Positions 23,970 to 34,813 of a stretch of DNA of 64,000 bases are shown here, in pieces. The position numbers and the translations under genes were made by a program. Origin of the DNA: Beta vulgaris subsp. vulgaris (Eukaryota > Streptophyta > Magnoliopsida > Caryophyllales > Amaranthaceae); the NCBI RefSeq assembly GCF_026745355.1, contig NC_079209.1, forward strand, positions 7,278,984 to 7,342,983. Reading direction: 5' to 3'. The stretch's first letter is position 1; each line of letters starts with the position of its first letter. The notes beneath the pieces are model-generated. The model was not told the DNA's origin. It saw only the letters and a list, made by a program, of their open reading frames with translations, and did no database searches.

Positions 23970-24847
23970 ATATATTTAATCTAGGTAGTTTGTTTAACTA
24001 TAGACATTTAGTGTCTATATTTTATCGGCATCTAGCTTATTAGTTTCTAGATTTGCCGATATTTTTTTTGTAGAACCCGACTTCTACTTTATTTCCCGAC
24101 ATCGGAATCTCTTTTGTGTACACAAGTTTAATTTATTTCATGTAATTATATAGGTATCTACGCAAATTATAATATATATCAAAATTGCATATTTTTGTAA
24201 TTGAAAAATTGACAATGTGATGCGATGCGGGCTCAGGTTTAATGTAGTATATTTCGGTGCTGCCGTGCAGTAGGTACAGGTTTAATTCTAATATATAATA
24301 TTATAATATTATTTAACGTAATAAAAAACAAGAACGACGACTAAACTTCACACAACGACGGCTAAACGATCGTTGTACAAAGAAACTATTGTTGATGGCT
24401 ACACATCAAGCAACGTCGGCTTCAACAATGAGCGACTGCTTGTAGCCGTCGCTGAATTGCATTCAACGACGGCTCAAAATCGTCGTTGTCTCCACGTCGG
24501 CGTGAAACCGTCGGTGTTTGAAAGGGAATGTCGGCTACTTGAGGCAGTCGGTAAAACGGTCCAGAACAGTCGTTGATGTATCACCGACGGCCCAACCGTC
24601 GTTATTTTCTTAAACACCGACTATATCTGCAACGTCCGGCTAATACCGACGGTTGGCCGTCGTTGATACTTTTAGCGACGGCTTTTTTCACATTAGCGAC
24701 GGCTTAAAGCAGTCGTTATTATCGTTTATTCTTGTAGTGTTATTAGAAATAAGAGTTGACTAAAAGAATACATTAAACATCACAGTAATCAATATAGTGT
24801 TTTTATTGATTTTTCGTTGTCATCCTTATATTTATCGCGCACACACA

Positions 24848-24851
24848 TATG

Positions 24852-24891
<40 letters not shown>

Positions 24892-24893
24892 TA

Positions 24894-24951
<58 letters not shown>
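24848..24951. repeat. (TA)n-(GA)n compound microsatellite
   Basis: About 65 bases of TA repeats followed by about 35 bases of GA repeats. The TA part is the expanded left half of a microsatellite that is short in the paired copy near 20600. Confidence 0.95.
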
Positions 24952-24954
<3 letters not shown>

Positions 24955-25221
24955 ATCACATGAGAATGCTCTTTACATGAGAAATGAGAATGATTCTCAA
25001 CCACACGATTGGTTTAGAGTTACAACACTTATTCATTAGAGTTATATACCTCTAAAAAATTTCAAATTAAAACAAAAAATTTGTTTTTTTTTTCAAATAA
25101 TATTTTATTTTTGGAGTTACATCACTTTTTCATTAGAGTTACATCACTTATTCATAAAAGTTATAGCGTGTAATATTCATTCTCATTTCTCATATAAGTA
25201 TGCATTCTCATATGAACTCAC

Positions 25222-25227
<6 letters not shown>
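24949..25227. mobile_element. MITE seated in a TA microsatellite (Micron-like)
   Basis: Inverted ends AGAAGAGATCACATGAGAAT (left) and reversed AGAAGTGAGTTCATATGAGA (right), continuing as CATGAGAAATGAGAATG on both sides. It is flanked by (TA)n on each side. The paired duplication copy at 20590-20625 has only a short TA run at this point, so the element is absent there. The superfamily is uncertain. Confidence 0.65.

Positions 25228-25279
<52 letters not shown>
25224..25279. repeat. (TA)n microsatellite, right of the MITE
   Basis: About 55 bases of pure TA repeat, the right half of the target microsatellite. Confidence 0.95.
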
Positions 25280-25283
<4 letters not shown>

Positions 25284-25323
25284 CTTATTAATACTTTTAT
25301 TAATATGATTCGTTTACAAAATA

Positions 25324-25734
25324 CATAACAAAATCAAGATGACCCGACCAGGACTTACCCGAAGTTGAATTGGCGTTCAATAGCGAATGGACCCGATGTT
25401 TCACAATGATCGAACTAAGTTCATTACTAATTCAACCCGAGTACATTTCACTTAACTCAACCGCACATGGAACCTAAATACGACCTTCGCAAACCCGGCT
25501 AAAAAAATGTCAAAGGGCGATTATACCCGGGAATGGATCGACTTGTAAATGAAACGTTCAGACCTGTCCGGCACCCGGGAATCCAATGATTCAAATGTGT
25601 TCGACCCAGTTGAACAAAACCTGACCAGTCATGACCCGGGGCACTGACAATCAGAATCCTGACCTGTCCGGGTCTGACCTGGTTCGCCGTGGGTATACCC
25701 AGAACCTGTTTACTAACCTGTTTTGACACCACTA
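25324..25734. repeat. hAT right subterminal region
   Basis: Contains repeated GACCCGA, GACCTGTCCGG and CCCGGG phrases, the counterpart of the left GACCTG cluster. It ends at the TIR. The open frame here is a by-product of the repeat. Confidence 0.6.
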
Positions 25735-25742
25735 GGGGGCAC

Positions 25743-26086
25743 CAGAAAAAAAGCCGTGCTACAAAGTCATTAAATACATCAAGTGCTCAGTGCTGTAATT
25801 TGTTGTAACAAAATCCATGGCTAAAATTGAACAACAAAAAAATTGGATTCACAAAGAAACAATAACGCAAAAAATCAGATGGCTAAGATGGATGATGATG
25901 ATGGACGTTCATGACGATGATGATGGTGCTCATGTGGTGCGGTAAAATTGTGAATTAGGCCATGAATTCCCACAGCTAGCTAAAAAGACGAAATAAGGGG
26001 AAGGGGTATGATGTATCAAGGGTTCAATATGACTTACGTGGATCCTATTCACGTTAATATTAGTGTGCACGTATCATTTCTGAACA
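25743..26086. other. Intergenic spacer
   Basis: No gene. A run of GATGATGATGG / ATGACGATGATG is a small imperfect GAT repeat near 25885-25935. Confidence 0.5.
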
Positions 26087-26311
26087 ATCCACTATATCAT
26101 TCAGAAACCTACTACTATGCTATGCAGATGCTCACTATATTATTCAAAAACTTTATTTTTCTGAACAATCCACTATATCATTAAAAAACCCACTATATTA
26201 TGAATAAACTTACTGTATCATTAAAAAATATACTATATCATGCAGAAACTACATCATTTATTAATAATTCATTATACCATTCAGACACTCACTATATCAT
26301 GTAGACACTAC
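26087..26311. repeat. Degenerate CACTATATCATTCAGAAAC tandem repeat
   Basis: Around ten units of about 20 bp, each a variant of CACTATATCATTCAGAAAC, in the same orientation. Non-coding. Confidence 0.75.
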
Positions 26312-26343
26312 ATTTTTGTATATGTTTAAGCACATGTCACGAT

Positions 26344-26505
26344 TAGGGGTGCTCATCGCACGAGTTGGGCCGAGCCGGACTGTACAGGGCTCGGCTCGAC
26401 TGGTGAGCTCGACGAGCTCGATAAGTGAAGCTCCACTCGAACTAATGCGTTTCTCTCAATGCTCGAGCTCGACTTGTCTTGAGCTCGATCTCGATTCGAG
26501 ATAAA
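26344..26505. repeat. hAT-like terminal fragment with GAGCTCGA repeats
   Basis: It begins TTAGGGGTGCTCATCGC, a form common at plant hAT termini, followed by GGCCGAGCCGG, GCTCGGCTCGAC and several GAGCTCGA palindromes. No opposite end was found nearby, so it is probably a truncated element. Confidence 0.45.
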
Positions 26506-26511
26506 TTAAGA

Positions 26512-26822
26512 ATAAACCAAACATCATTAAATAAAATTGAAAATTTGTATTTGACATTCCAAAAAAATTGTTGACAGATCTTGTAGAATTATAGACTATA
26601 TTCAAAAAATTAAATACTACGAATAAACATGTTTTATTTTATTTTTATGCTAACGAAATGAATTACGAACTAATATACATAAAAAACCAACAAACTCGAT
26701 CTAAAAATATACAAAAAGTAAAAAACATGAATTGTTAAATGTAAATAATTGTGTAAAAGGATACGTATAATAGCCTTTGAAAGTGTTTTAGCATATAGTA
26801 ACTTTTTAAAGTCTTTAAATTC
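26512..26822. other. AT-rich spacer
   Basis: No gene, RNA or clear element recognised. Confidence 0.5.
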
Positions 26823-27374
26823 ACTACTACATAAGTGAGCTATTGCAACACTTAAAAACCATAGCCATAGAGCCAAAAATAGTTGCAATAGAGCTATTGC
26901 AACAGTCCAACAACCGTTGTTGTTGTTGTTGCCGTTGCATTAGACCTACTGCAACGGTTCTTAGGCCTATTGCAATGGGTACGAGAAAGCCGTTGCAATA
27001 TGTGTCAATAGTTGTTGCATTCGCTATACAAGCTATTGCAACACCTCTTCATCTAGTGCAACGCCTTTCAATAGCTATTGCAATGCCTATACTGTTGCAA
27101 TAGGTGTCAATATTTGTTACATTAGCTATACAAGCTATTGCTACGCCTCTAAATCTAGTGCAACGCCTCTCGATAGCTATTTCAATGCCTCTACTGCTAG
27201 TTTTGTATCCCATTTTTACATCTAATGCAACGGCTCCATATACATTGGAACACAATCATATAGCTATTGCAATGCCTATTTTACTAATGTCATTTCATTT
27301 TAGCATCTATTACAACGGCTTACGCCTCCGTAGATAATCTAATACCTTCGTAGTCTTGTAGTAGTAGTAGATCA
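26823..27374. mobile_element. CACTA-like element with CTATTGCAAC repeats
   Basis: The left end CACTACTACATAAGTGAG and reversed right end CTACTACAAGACTACG resemble each other, and the interior holds about fifteen GCTATTGCAAC / GTTGCAATAG motifs in both orientations, like CACTA subterminal repeats. The right terminus has slipped into a TAG repeat and no TSD can be named, so the boundary is approximate. Confidence 0.45.
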
Positions 27375-27529
27375 AAATAAATATATATAACTACACATTT
27401 AAAAAAAAGTTTTGGAACTTTATACCCAAAAGAAATATATTATGCATATAATATTCACGCCCATTTGCAAATTTACAAAGTACATAATTACAAAGAGCTA
27501 GGATTCACTGAGGCGGGTAAAACGTTTTC

Positions 27530-27850
27530 CCGGAAAACTGCTTTCTTCTATTATTAGTTTTGCATTGTTTGGTTGGCAAAAGAATGTAAAATCATTTTTC
27601 CTTGGGGTAAAATTACACTCCCAACGATGGAAAATCATTTTTCCTTCAAAATGAACGGAAAACTGTTTTCCTTATCACTCTTGTACACTCCTCTCAGTAC
27701 CCACTTTACTTTCCCTTCCATTTCATCATTGTTCTTACATGGAACCAAACAACGGAAGACTAATTTTGAAATTGTCTTTTTCATTAATTGTTTTCCATGA
27801 AAATCAATTTACACCGAAAATATTTTACCCCCTACCAAACGGTGTCTGAA
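27530..27850. mobile_element. MITE-like repeat with GTTTGGT ends
   Basis: Outer parts read TTGTTTGGTTGGCAAAAG and, reversed from the right, CCGTTTGGTAGGGGGTAAAA. Internal inverted phrases are GGAAAACTG and AATCATTTTTCCTT. The layout is that of a hAT or Tourist MITE, but exact ends and TSD are not resolved. Confidence 0.45.
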
Positions 27851-27879
27851 AACTAATTTTAAGTTGAAAAACTGAAAAC

Positions 27880-28275
27880 CGACCTTTTTGCTCATTTTGT
27901 AGATTTTTGCTCATTTAAGAAACTTTTGCTCATTTAAGCAAACTTTCGCTTACTTTATGAAGTTTTTACTCATTTTATGAACTTTTGTTCATTTTATGTT
28001 TTTTGCTCATTTTATGTTTTCGCTCATTTTAAGAAACTTTTGCTTATTTTACAAACTTTTGTTCATTTTATGTTTTTTGCTCATTTTATATTTTTGCTCA
28101 TTTTAATTACTTTTTTTTTATCATTTTTTCTTTTTTGCTCATTTTAAGAAACTTTTTCTTATTTTACAAATTTTGCTCATTTTATATTTTTGCTCATTTT
28201 AATTACTTTTTTTTTATCATTTTTTCTTTTTTGCTCATGCATTTTAAGAAACTTTTTGCTCATTTTATGTTTTAG
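27880..28275. repeat. TTTTTGCTCATTTTA minisatellite
   Basis: About twenty degenerate copies of TTTTGCTCATTTTATG / TTGCTCATTTTAAGAAAC, units of about 15-22 bp. Flanked by inverted GTTGAAAAACTGAAAAC (27864) and, reversed, GTTGAAAACTAAAAACT (28290), so it may be the core of a small transposon. Confidence 0.8.
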
Positions 28276-29861
28276 TTTTTAGTTTTCAACATAAGGAGTG
28301 GTTTTCACGTGATCCTATTCCTAATTATAAATATGTTAACTAATTACTAATATACTAAACAAAATTCATGTTTCTCAGTTTCTACATATAAAATGCTCCA
28401 ATAAATCACTCAACATCTAAAGTTCTTCCTTGCCTTTCCAATGAACAACTAGTTTCTTGAACCTGGCATTCCATTTCTTCATTTCTGACACTTGCAAATT
28501 CAAATTAGTTAAAAATGAAATATTATGATACTAATTTAAATGCTCAACACAAAACCAAAACATTTAACAATCCCATCATGATTATGGTTTTGTGTATGTT
28601 TTGTGTGATAGTGTTGAACATGATCATCATCAATTACATGTTCGAAAACTGCATGAGATGTAAGGGAGCTCATACATCATGCTCATTGATCATCAATTAG
28701 ATGCTGGAAAACTGCTCGAGTAGTTAAAATTAATAGTAGTAGTATTAGATAAGTAAACTAATAGCAGCAATATACACCCACATAAGCAAGGATCATTGAG
28801 TTCAAGGTGCTAAGATACAAGGAATCAAAGTGGAAAACACCCAACGGTTAAGTTTAAGTATAACCTATTGCAATTTAAGCACTCTTATCTTACAATATAA
28901 TAACTAGTGAATCCCTAATAAATGTATTTACTGTAATATTTGACTTCAATTATACAAGGCCCACCTACAAAGAAGAAGCTATTTATCCTCTTATCTAATC
29001 CAATTAGAGACAACTAGACACTGTCACATTACAAAATTACAAGTGAGGCATGATTTTACCTTTATGGAATTTGTAAAAATGATCACAGCAGACATGATAC
29101 AGAATCGCTGCAGTACTACTGTACTAGTAGTGTACAAATGGTGAGCTCAAGCAACCACACAGTACTACAAACATGATAATGTTTATCTTCTAGGCCATGA
29201 GATTTGACGATGAAGTAAATGGGTAAGCAATTGGGTAACATATGTTATTGCTGGTGTAAATAAAAAAGCAAAGAAAGTTGTTGTTAAAGGTCACAAGTTG
29301 TTGTTAAAGGTCACAAAGCATAGTGTCAAATAGAAACTCATATATGATATAGAAGGAATACTGCCTGACATATAATGTCAGACTTCAGCAATTATACTGA
29401 AAAGAAACATTTGAGCAACAACGAGACAATCAAATCAGGGAAAACAAGTAAAATATGTTGGATTGATAAGAATTCAGAGAATATCCCGCTAACTATTATC
29501 TGAGCATCATAGATTGAACCACTATCTTTATAGAGCATTCTTGCCCACTTTCAGTTATTGTTTGTCAAGCTTAAGGCAGATCACAGAGTTAATTTCAGAA
29601 GAAAGGGCTGAAAGTAGGAAAGCAGGATAAAGTTGCAGGCCTTGTCATAAAAAATGTGTGATCTATTGATGAATTTAAGTGTTACAATAATGCAATCTCT
29701 AATTAATATGAGCAAATATGAGCAGCTTTTAAGCAACTTTTAAAGAAAAAGAAAAAAAAAAGTGTTTACAAACATCCTAATTAACTTGGTCTTGCTCCTA
29801 ATCGAAGCTCCTTTTCTCTTTCCCCAGCCCTAAAATAGTTTCTTTTTTCTTCAGTTTGTGA
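28276..29861 (-). other. 3' flank of the kinase gene
   Basis: No convincing gene. A short direct repeat GTTGTTAAAGGTCACAA occurs twice at 29278-29320. The kinase 3' UTR should lie in the right part of this stretch; no polyadenylation site could be fixed. Confidence 0.5.
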
Positions 29862-30285
29862 TCAGCATATCCCGGCCTGGATCCCAATGACAGCGGTGTT
29901 CTTCTTGGTGTTGGTGTTCTGTTGACAGTAGGCAGCAGGTGTAGTCCGTGGAGATGGTGGGATGACATAGTAACATTTATGAAAGAATGGATGCTGAAGG
30001 ACTTGTGCTGCTGTTGGCCTCTTGAAAGGGTCCCAAGAACAAAGTGACCTAATAAGGCTAGTTGCATCATCACTTACTGAGGGCATGACAATTGACATAT
30101 GCACGCCAGGAAGGTATGGAAACTGGTAGTTCATACCCCTAGCAAGCCTTAAACCATGGGGCCATGAGTTATCTGTCGGCGTTCCAATCACGCTGCATAT
30201 CTTATACATCTGGTCTGCTCCATTTAGTCCAGGAAACAGAGGACGAAGAGTAAACAGTTCAGCCATTATTGCACCCATTGCCCAC
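29862..30285 (-). CDS. Kinase, C-terminal part (C-lobe)
   Basis: It resumes directly after the TSD with AMGAIMAELFTLRPLFPG and continues through DQMYKICSVIGTP (CMGC insert region), SWDPFKRPTAAQVLQHPFF and a short tail ending IQAGIC before a stop. The outer five bases duplicate 36794-36798. Confidence 0.88.
30281..30285. repeat. TSD of the Sirevirus-like element, left copy (CCCAC)
   Basis: Identical to 36794-36798. Removing the element and one copy restores an unbroken kinase frame. Confidence 0.92.
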
Positions 30286-31688
30286 TGTTGTGCATGTACA
30301 TGTTATGTTTAATGCACATGTTATGTTTTGATGATGAAAATTAATATAATATGTTGTAGCATGAAAGTATGTAACAGTTGCAACAGATGCATGAAGAAAG
30401 AAATTGATAAACGAAGACTTTGAAGAAAAGAAGAATCAAGAATGAAGTTTTAGTTTATAATTTCTTAGAATAGTAACTTTAGATTAAAATGTAATATGCT
30501 CAAACTTGGTGATATGCTATGTGTCGAAATATAGATTATATGATATTAGTATAATTATTATTTTCTTAGAGTTAAGGAAATAAATAATTATGTTAATGTT
30601 ATATGTCTATATAAAAAGGAAATTAGTTTTCAAAATAAGGGAAATAGATTTTCGAAATCAGAAATAAAAAGGGATTAAGGAAAATGAGTTTTTAGAAAAA
30701 GATTTTGTAAAACCGAGTTTCTAAAAGATTTTAATAAAAATGAGTTTTTGAAAAGATTTTAATAAAAATAAGATTTTGATAAAAACGAGTTTTTGAAAGA
30801 TTTTAACAAAATCAGATTTTGATAAAAAGAGTTTTAAAGAATTTTAGAAAAAGAAATTTTCGGAAAAAACGTGTTTTAGTAAAACGTGTTTTGAAAAAAG
30901 GTTTTAAAATTGAATTTGAATAAAACGTGTTTTGAGAAATATAAAATCAGATTTTATTTTGGAAAATATCTTTTTGATAAAAGAAAACAGAATTTGAGTT
31001 GAAAAGAAAATCTAATGTGGAAAACTTATCTTTTTAAGTTTAAAAGATAAAGATAGAAAAAGATAAAGTTTTATCCCTTAAATCAAGGATTAAAAGATAA
31101 AGATATTTTTAAGTGATTTTCGTCCTAATCAAGCCTATAAAAGGGAATCAGAATTCACTTTTAAATCTCAAGTTTTCAGAGAGCAAAATCGAGTCTAAGT
31201 AAAAAGGCTGAAAACTATTTCCTTGGCACTGAGCTAGCACTGAGCTGATTAGGTTTAAGTTACTATTTCACAATTGTAATTGTCCTCTATTTGCTTGACT
31301 AAGAAGCACATCTTTGAGGATCTGTTCTTTCTTGTAACTTTTACATTATTAAGAGTGCAACACTTAGAGTTAAGTGTTGGGGGAGTCATTACTAGGGTTA
31401 GTAGTGAGGGGAATCGTATTGTATCAAGAGTTTGATATTATAGGATTCAAAGAAATAAAAGAGTTTTTGTTTCTTGTGGACGTAGATCTCAGAGGTGAGA
31501 TTGAACCACGTTATATCTGTGTCAAATCTAATATCTTTTAAGTTTATTATTCGCAAAACAAATTAGCAATTTTCGAGTGTTCAGCTCAGAGCCTGGCACT
31601 GAGCTGTGAAAGGATTTTTGCGAAAATCGATTAGATTTCACCACTCAATTCAACCCCCCCTTCTTGAGTGTTCCCTTAGGTTACAACA
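30286..31688 (+). repeat. Sirevirus 5' LTR
   Basis: It starts TGTTGTGCATGTACATG and ends GGTTACAACA (terminal inverted TGTTGT). CCTATAAAAGGGA near 31134 is a good TATA box. It contains GGCACTGAGC motifs near 31225 and 31595. It differs from the 3' LTR mainly by one-base indels. Confidence 0.93.
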
Positions 31689-31690
31689 AG

Positions 31691-31702
31691 TGGTATCAGA
31701 GC
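31691..31702 (+). other. Sirevirus primer-binding site
   Basis: TGGTATCAGAGC, two bases after the LTR, complementary to initiator-Met tRNA. Confidence 0.9.
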
Positions 31703-31742
31703 AGGCTATTCTCGTAAGACTCACATCTAGAGAATAGAAACC

Positions 31743-32697
31743 ATGAACACACAAGACGACTATTCGTGACAAGTATTCCAAGTGTCCATTTTCAACGGGA
31801 AAGATTATGGATGGTGGAAGACTAGGATGAGGATTACATTCAAGGTTCTGACTTTAATGCTGGAGAATCATAAAACTGGCCTCTTCCTATTCAAGCAAAG
31901 ATGCTGAAGGAAACTGATCGACAAGGAGGAAGATATACAATTCTGTTGACTATGGAAAGCCGAAAAGAATTACAAAGCTATGAGTATTCTCCAATCTGGA
32001 ATTGGACCTGATGAATATTCAAGAATCTCGCATGTACTACGCTAAGGAAATCTGGGACACACTGGAATTGGCACATGAAGGTACAAACGAGGTAAAACAG
32101 TCTAGGATAGATTTACTAGTCCATGAATATGAATTGTTCACAATGAATAAGGACGAATCTATTAAAGATATGTTTACCAGATTCACACTAATAACTAATG
32201 AACTAAGATCCTTAGGAAAAATCTATTCTTCTGAAGATTTAGTTAGAAAAGTGTTAAGAAGTTTGACTAATAAATGGCTTCCCAAAATCACTGCTATTCA
32301 AGAGGCTAAAGATCTAACAAAACTCTCACTAGAACAACTAATTGGTTCTTTAATGACCCATGAACTTGTTTTAGATCCTAAATCAAATGAACCAAAGAAT
32401 AAAGGGTTGGCCTTAAAAACTGAAGTAGAAACGGATGATAGTGAAAGTGATGAAGAAGTAGCGTCTCTAACTAGAAAGTTTCAAAATTTCTTAAAAGAGA
32501 ACAGGAGCAACAACTTCAGGAGAAGTGGAAACTTCAAAGGTAAAGGCACTACTTCTAACCCTAAGAAAAGTGCTACTAACTCTGGTTGTTTCAAGTGTGG
32601 TGAGTTGATCACAGGATTAAAGAATGTCCTTTGTGGATTGAAGAAAAGCCTAAGGAAAAACGAGAGCAGTCGAAGAAAGAGTACAAGAAAGCTATGA
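31743..32697 (+). pseudogene. Sirevirus gag, N-terminal and capsid region
   Basis: An ATG at 31743 begins MNTQDDYS and meets an early stop. The capsid reading (FNGKDYGWWKTRMR; then from 32002 a 231-codon frame with YAKEIWDTLELAHEGT and SLTNKWLPKI) is split over frames. Near its end is the first knuckle's CFKCGE, after which the frame is lost. It belongs to the UBN2-type Gag family. The stretch 31800-32000 also needs a frame change. Confidence 0.75.
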
Positions 32698-33275
32698 TGC
32701 GGCAGTCTGGGGAGACTCGGATTCTGACGAGGATCAGTGCCATGCTCAGAGCCACGAAGCAAAATTATGTCTGAATGCTGTACAGACAACTCTGAAGACG
32801 GCACTGAGCCATGACGACTCGCATCTATGCTTGATGGCTAAAAGTTCGAACCCTCTTGAAGAGGAAGAAGACAGTGAGGTAAGTCTAACTTCTTTAAAAC
32901 CTTCAATTCATCTTCTTTCCAAAAAGTAGCTTGTAACATTGCTTGAAAACGTAATTGATGATTGTCAAAAATGAATGATAATTTTGATACATGAAAAAGG
33001 AAATAAAAAATTTGACCAGGCTAAAAATTGGATTAGAAACAGAATATAAGGATTTATTGAAAGAAAACAAAACTCTGATGAAAAGGATTGACGAGAAAGA
33101 CTAGAGATAAACACACTAAACACGAAAAGACTCTAGTTGATAATCTCGTAAATAGCTCAGTGCCGGCACTGAGTTCGAAGCTGAAAAATCTAGTCTTGAG
33201 GAACAAATTGAAAAATTAAATCACGAGTTGAATGATCTTAAGAAACTCAAGACAACAATCTAGATTGTTCCACTA

Positions 33276-33762
33276 ATGCTGCCTAGTGATGCAAAGATGA
33301 GAGAAGAGTTGGATAAAGTTAAAAGAGACTTAGAGACTTCCCAAAAAAGAAGTAGTGATTTAAATACCTCAGTTGAATTTTTGGAATCACAACTTTCTAT
33401 TGCTCGTAAGATGCACGAAAAATGGACTAATGGGATGAATGCTCTAAATTACTTAACTTGCACAACAAACAACATGAACAAAACAGGATTAGGATATTCT
33501 GACCAGCGACTCAGTGCCAGGCTCAGTGCCAGAACCTTCGAAAGAGACTTTCGAAAGAGAAAATACGTGGGACTTCCTGAATATCTAATTTGCAATTTTG
33601 TGGAAATAATGGTCATCTAATTGACGACTGCAACAAAAAGAAAAATCGAATTGCAAAGAATGTCAAACATGTTACTCAAATCTGGGTTAGGAAAGACATA
33701 CTAGATGCTCAACGTAAGAAAAAAGGACCCAAGCAAATATGGGTTCCTAATATAAACAAGTA
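33276..33762 (+). pseudogene. Sirevirus gag, coiled coil and second zinc knuckle
   Basis: A 114-codon frame shows a heptad-rich stretch (REELDKVKRDLETSQKRSSD, FLESQLSIARKMHEKW), then a knuckle of CX2CX4HX4C type (CNF.C.NNGHLIDDC) reached only by a one-base change in a T run near 33593. It ends with a basic tail (KKKGPKQIWVPNINK) typical of Sirevirus Gag. Confidence 0.65.
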
Positions 33763-33786
33763 ATCTTGTAGAAAAAGGTAGCCCTT

Positions 33787-33893
33787 GAATTTATTTGTAC
33801 TAAAGACCAAATAGCTGATATTTTCACTAAACCACTTGCTCGTGAAAGATTTGAAAAACTTAGATTAGCTTTGGGATTGATTTCTGGTACTTA
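33787..33893 (+). pseudogene. Sirevirus RNase H C-terminal remnant
   Basis: About 35 codons (EFICTKDQIADIFTKPLARE...LGLISGT, stop) are the end of copia RNase H. The rest of pol is absent, so the internal deletion removed about 3 kb or more of a usual element. Confidence 0.8.
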
Positions 33894-34471
33894 GCTGATT
33901 TATGTGCTTATTTGACCCCTTTACATGCTCAAGAGTTCGAAAGATTATATCTACACTAAGTCAGATTTTTGATTTAATCCAAGACTCCTGAAAAGGCTAT
34001 TGATGTTGTCCTGATAATTGACACCTAAGTTGCTTTAAGAAAATTCCATGAAAAACTCCAACAAAAGTGTCATGTTTATAAAAATATACATTGATGTTGC
34101 TTTGATAAAACTAAATTAATTTCAAAAATTGGTTTTCAAAATTGTTTTTTTAAAAATGTATGCAAGGTTGTTAGAGGTGCATAGTGAACTCAAAGCCCAA
34201 ACACAATCTCACCACCAACTTAAACCAAACAAGTAAACCCATCCCCCATTAACTCCGACCACTTCCGCTGCTACACCTCCTGACGCCTCTCACTCTCGCA
34301 AACGGAAAGGGGTGAGTTCCGGTCAGCTTATCTCCTCTAAACAACCAGGAGTTTCGGAATATGAAAGTTCTCCAAGGTTCTATATGGTCGGATCTTTCCC
34401 ACACAGTGGTTAGGTAATTCTGTCGTTAAGTTTCTTTTAGAATCTCAGCCAAACACAAAATCCTTCGAAAC

Positions 34472-34813
34472 TTGATTACTAAATCTATTCTTCCCAGGAT
34501 TGAAAATAGAGGAGAGTGCCTAATAATGGATCAGGTACTTATATGGTTGTTAACTAACGAGATACCGATTAGCCTTCCACATCTTATATTTCACCATATG
34601 AAAAACTTGTCCATCACCCCTCTTTATTATCTGTATGGACTGTGGCTCACCAAGATATTTCATGTTGTTGATGATTATGTAATGAGTGATAATATACTGA
34701 GTCGTATGGATTTATGTGTTATGGGTGATGAGTTACTAAAAAAAGGACTGTTAGGGGTTCACGCCAAGGGAGGTGTGTGTGGGATGCTTAAAGATGGTGG
34801 AAGAAGTGTGTGA
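34472..34813 (+). pseudogene. Envelope-like / extra 3' ORF remnant of the Sirevirus
   Basis: A 113-codon open frame lies between pol and the 3' LTR (WLLTNEIPISLPHLIFHHMK, LYGLWLTKIFHVV). Sirevirus-lineage elements often carry an extra gene here; the weak resemblance and position are the only support. No signal peptide or clear transmembrane segment is seen in this part. Confidence 0.45.

Larger units (their letters stand above)
21192..24739. mobile_element. CACTA-2, non-autonomous CACTA element
   Basis: This 3,548-bp element begins CACTACAAGAAAATGC and ends CTTGTAGTG, flanked by a perfect TTA duplication (21189-21191, 24740-24742). Subterminal regions of about 200-400 bp at each end carry many short ACGACGG / CCGTCG / AGTCG repeats in both orientations, as in En/Spm-type elements. 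No TNP2-type transposase frame is present. The middle resembles spliced gene sequence (pyrimidine-rich leader near 21500-21620, candidate short exons at 22645-22691 and 23868-23969). Confidence 0.9.
24740..25323. repeat. Tandem duplication inside the hAT, copy 2, right part
   Basis: It continues copy 2 after CACTA-2 (AGAGTTGACTAAAAGAATAC...) and ends near 25310 with GATCTTATTAATACTTTT, matching 20625-20660. A MITE flanked by TA repeats is inserted in the middle. Confidence 0.7.

Noticed and set aside
24789..25039. Open frames encoding IYIYIY / EREREREK stretches
   Set aside because: These are translations of TA and GA microsatellites.
34472..34813. Independent host gene between pol and the 3' LTR of the Sirevirus
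   Set aside because: It lies inside the element, and the position matches the extra 3' ORF of this lineage; no introns or host features.
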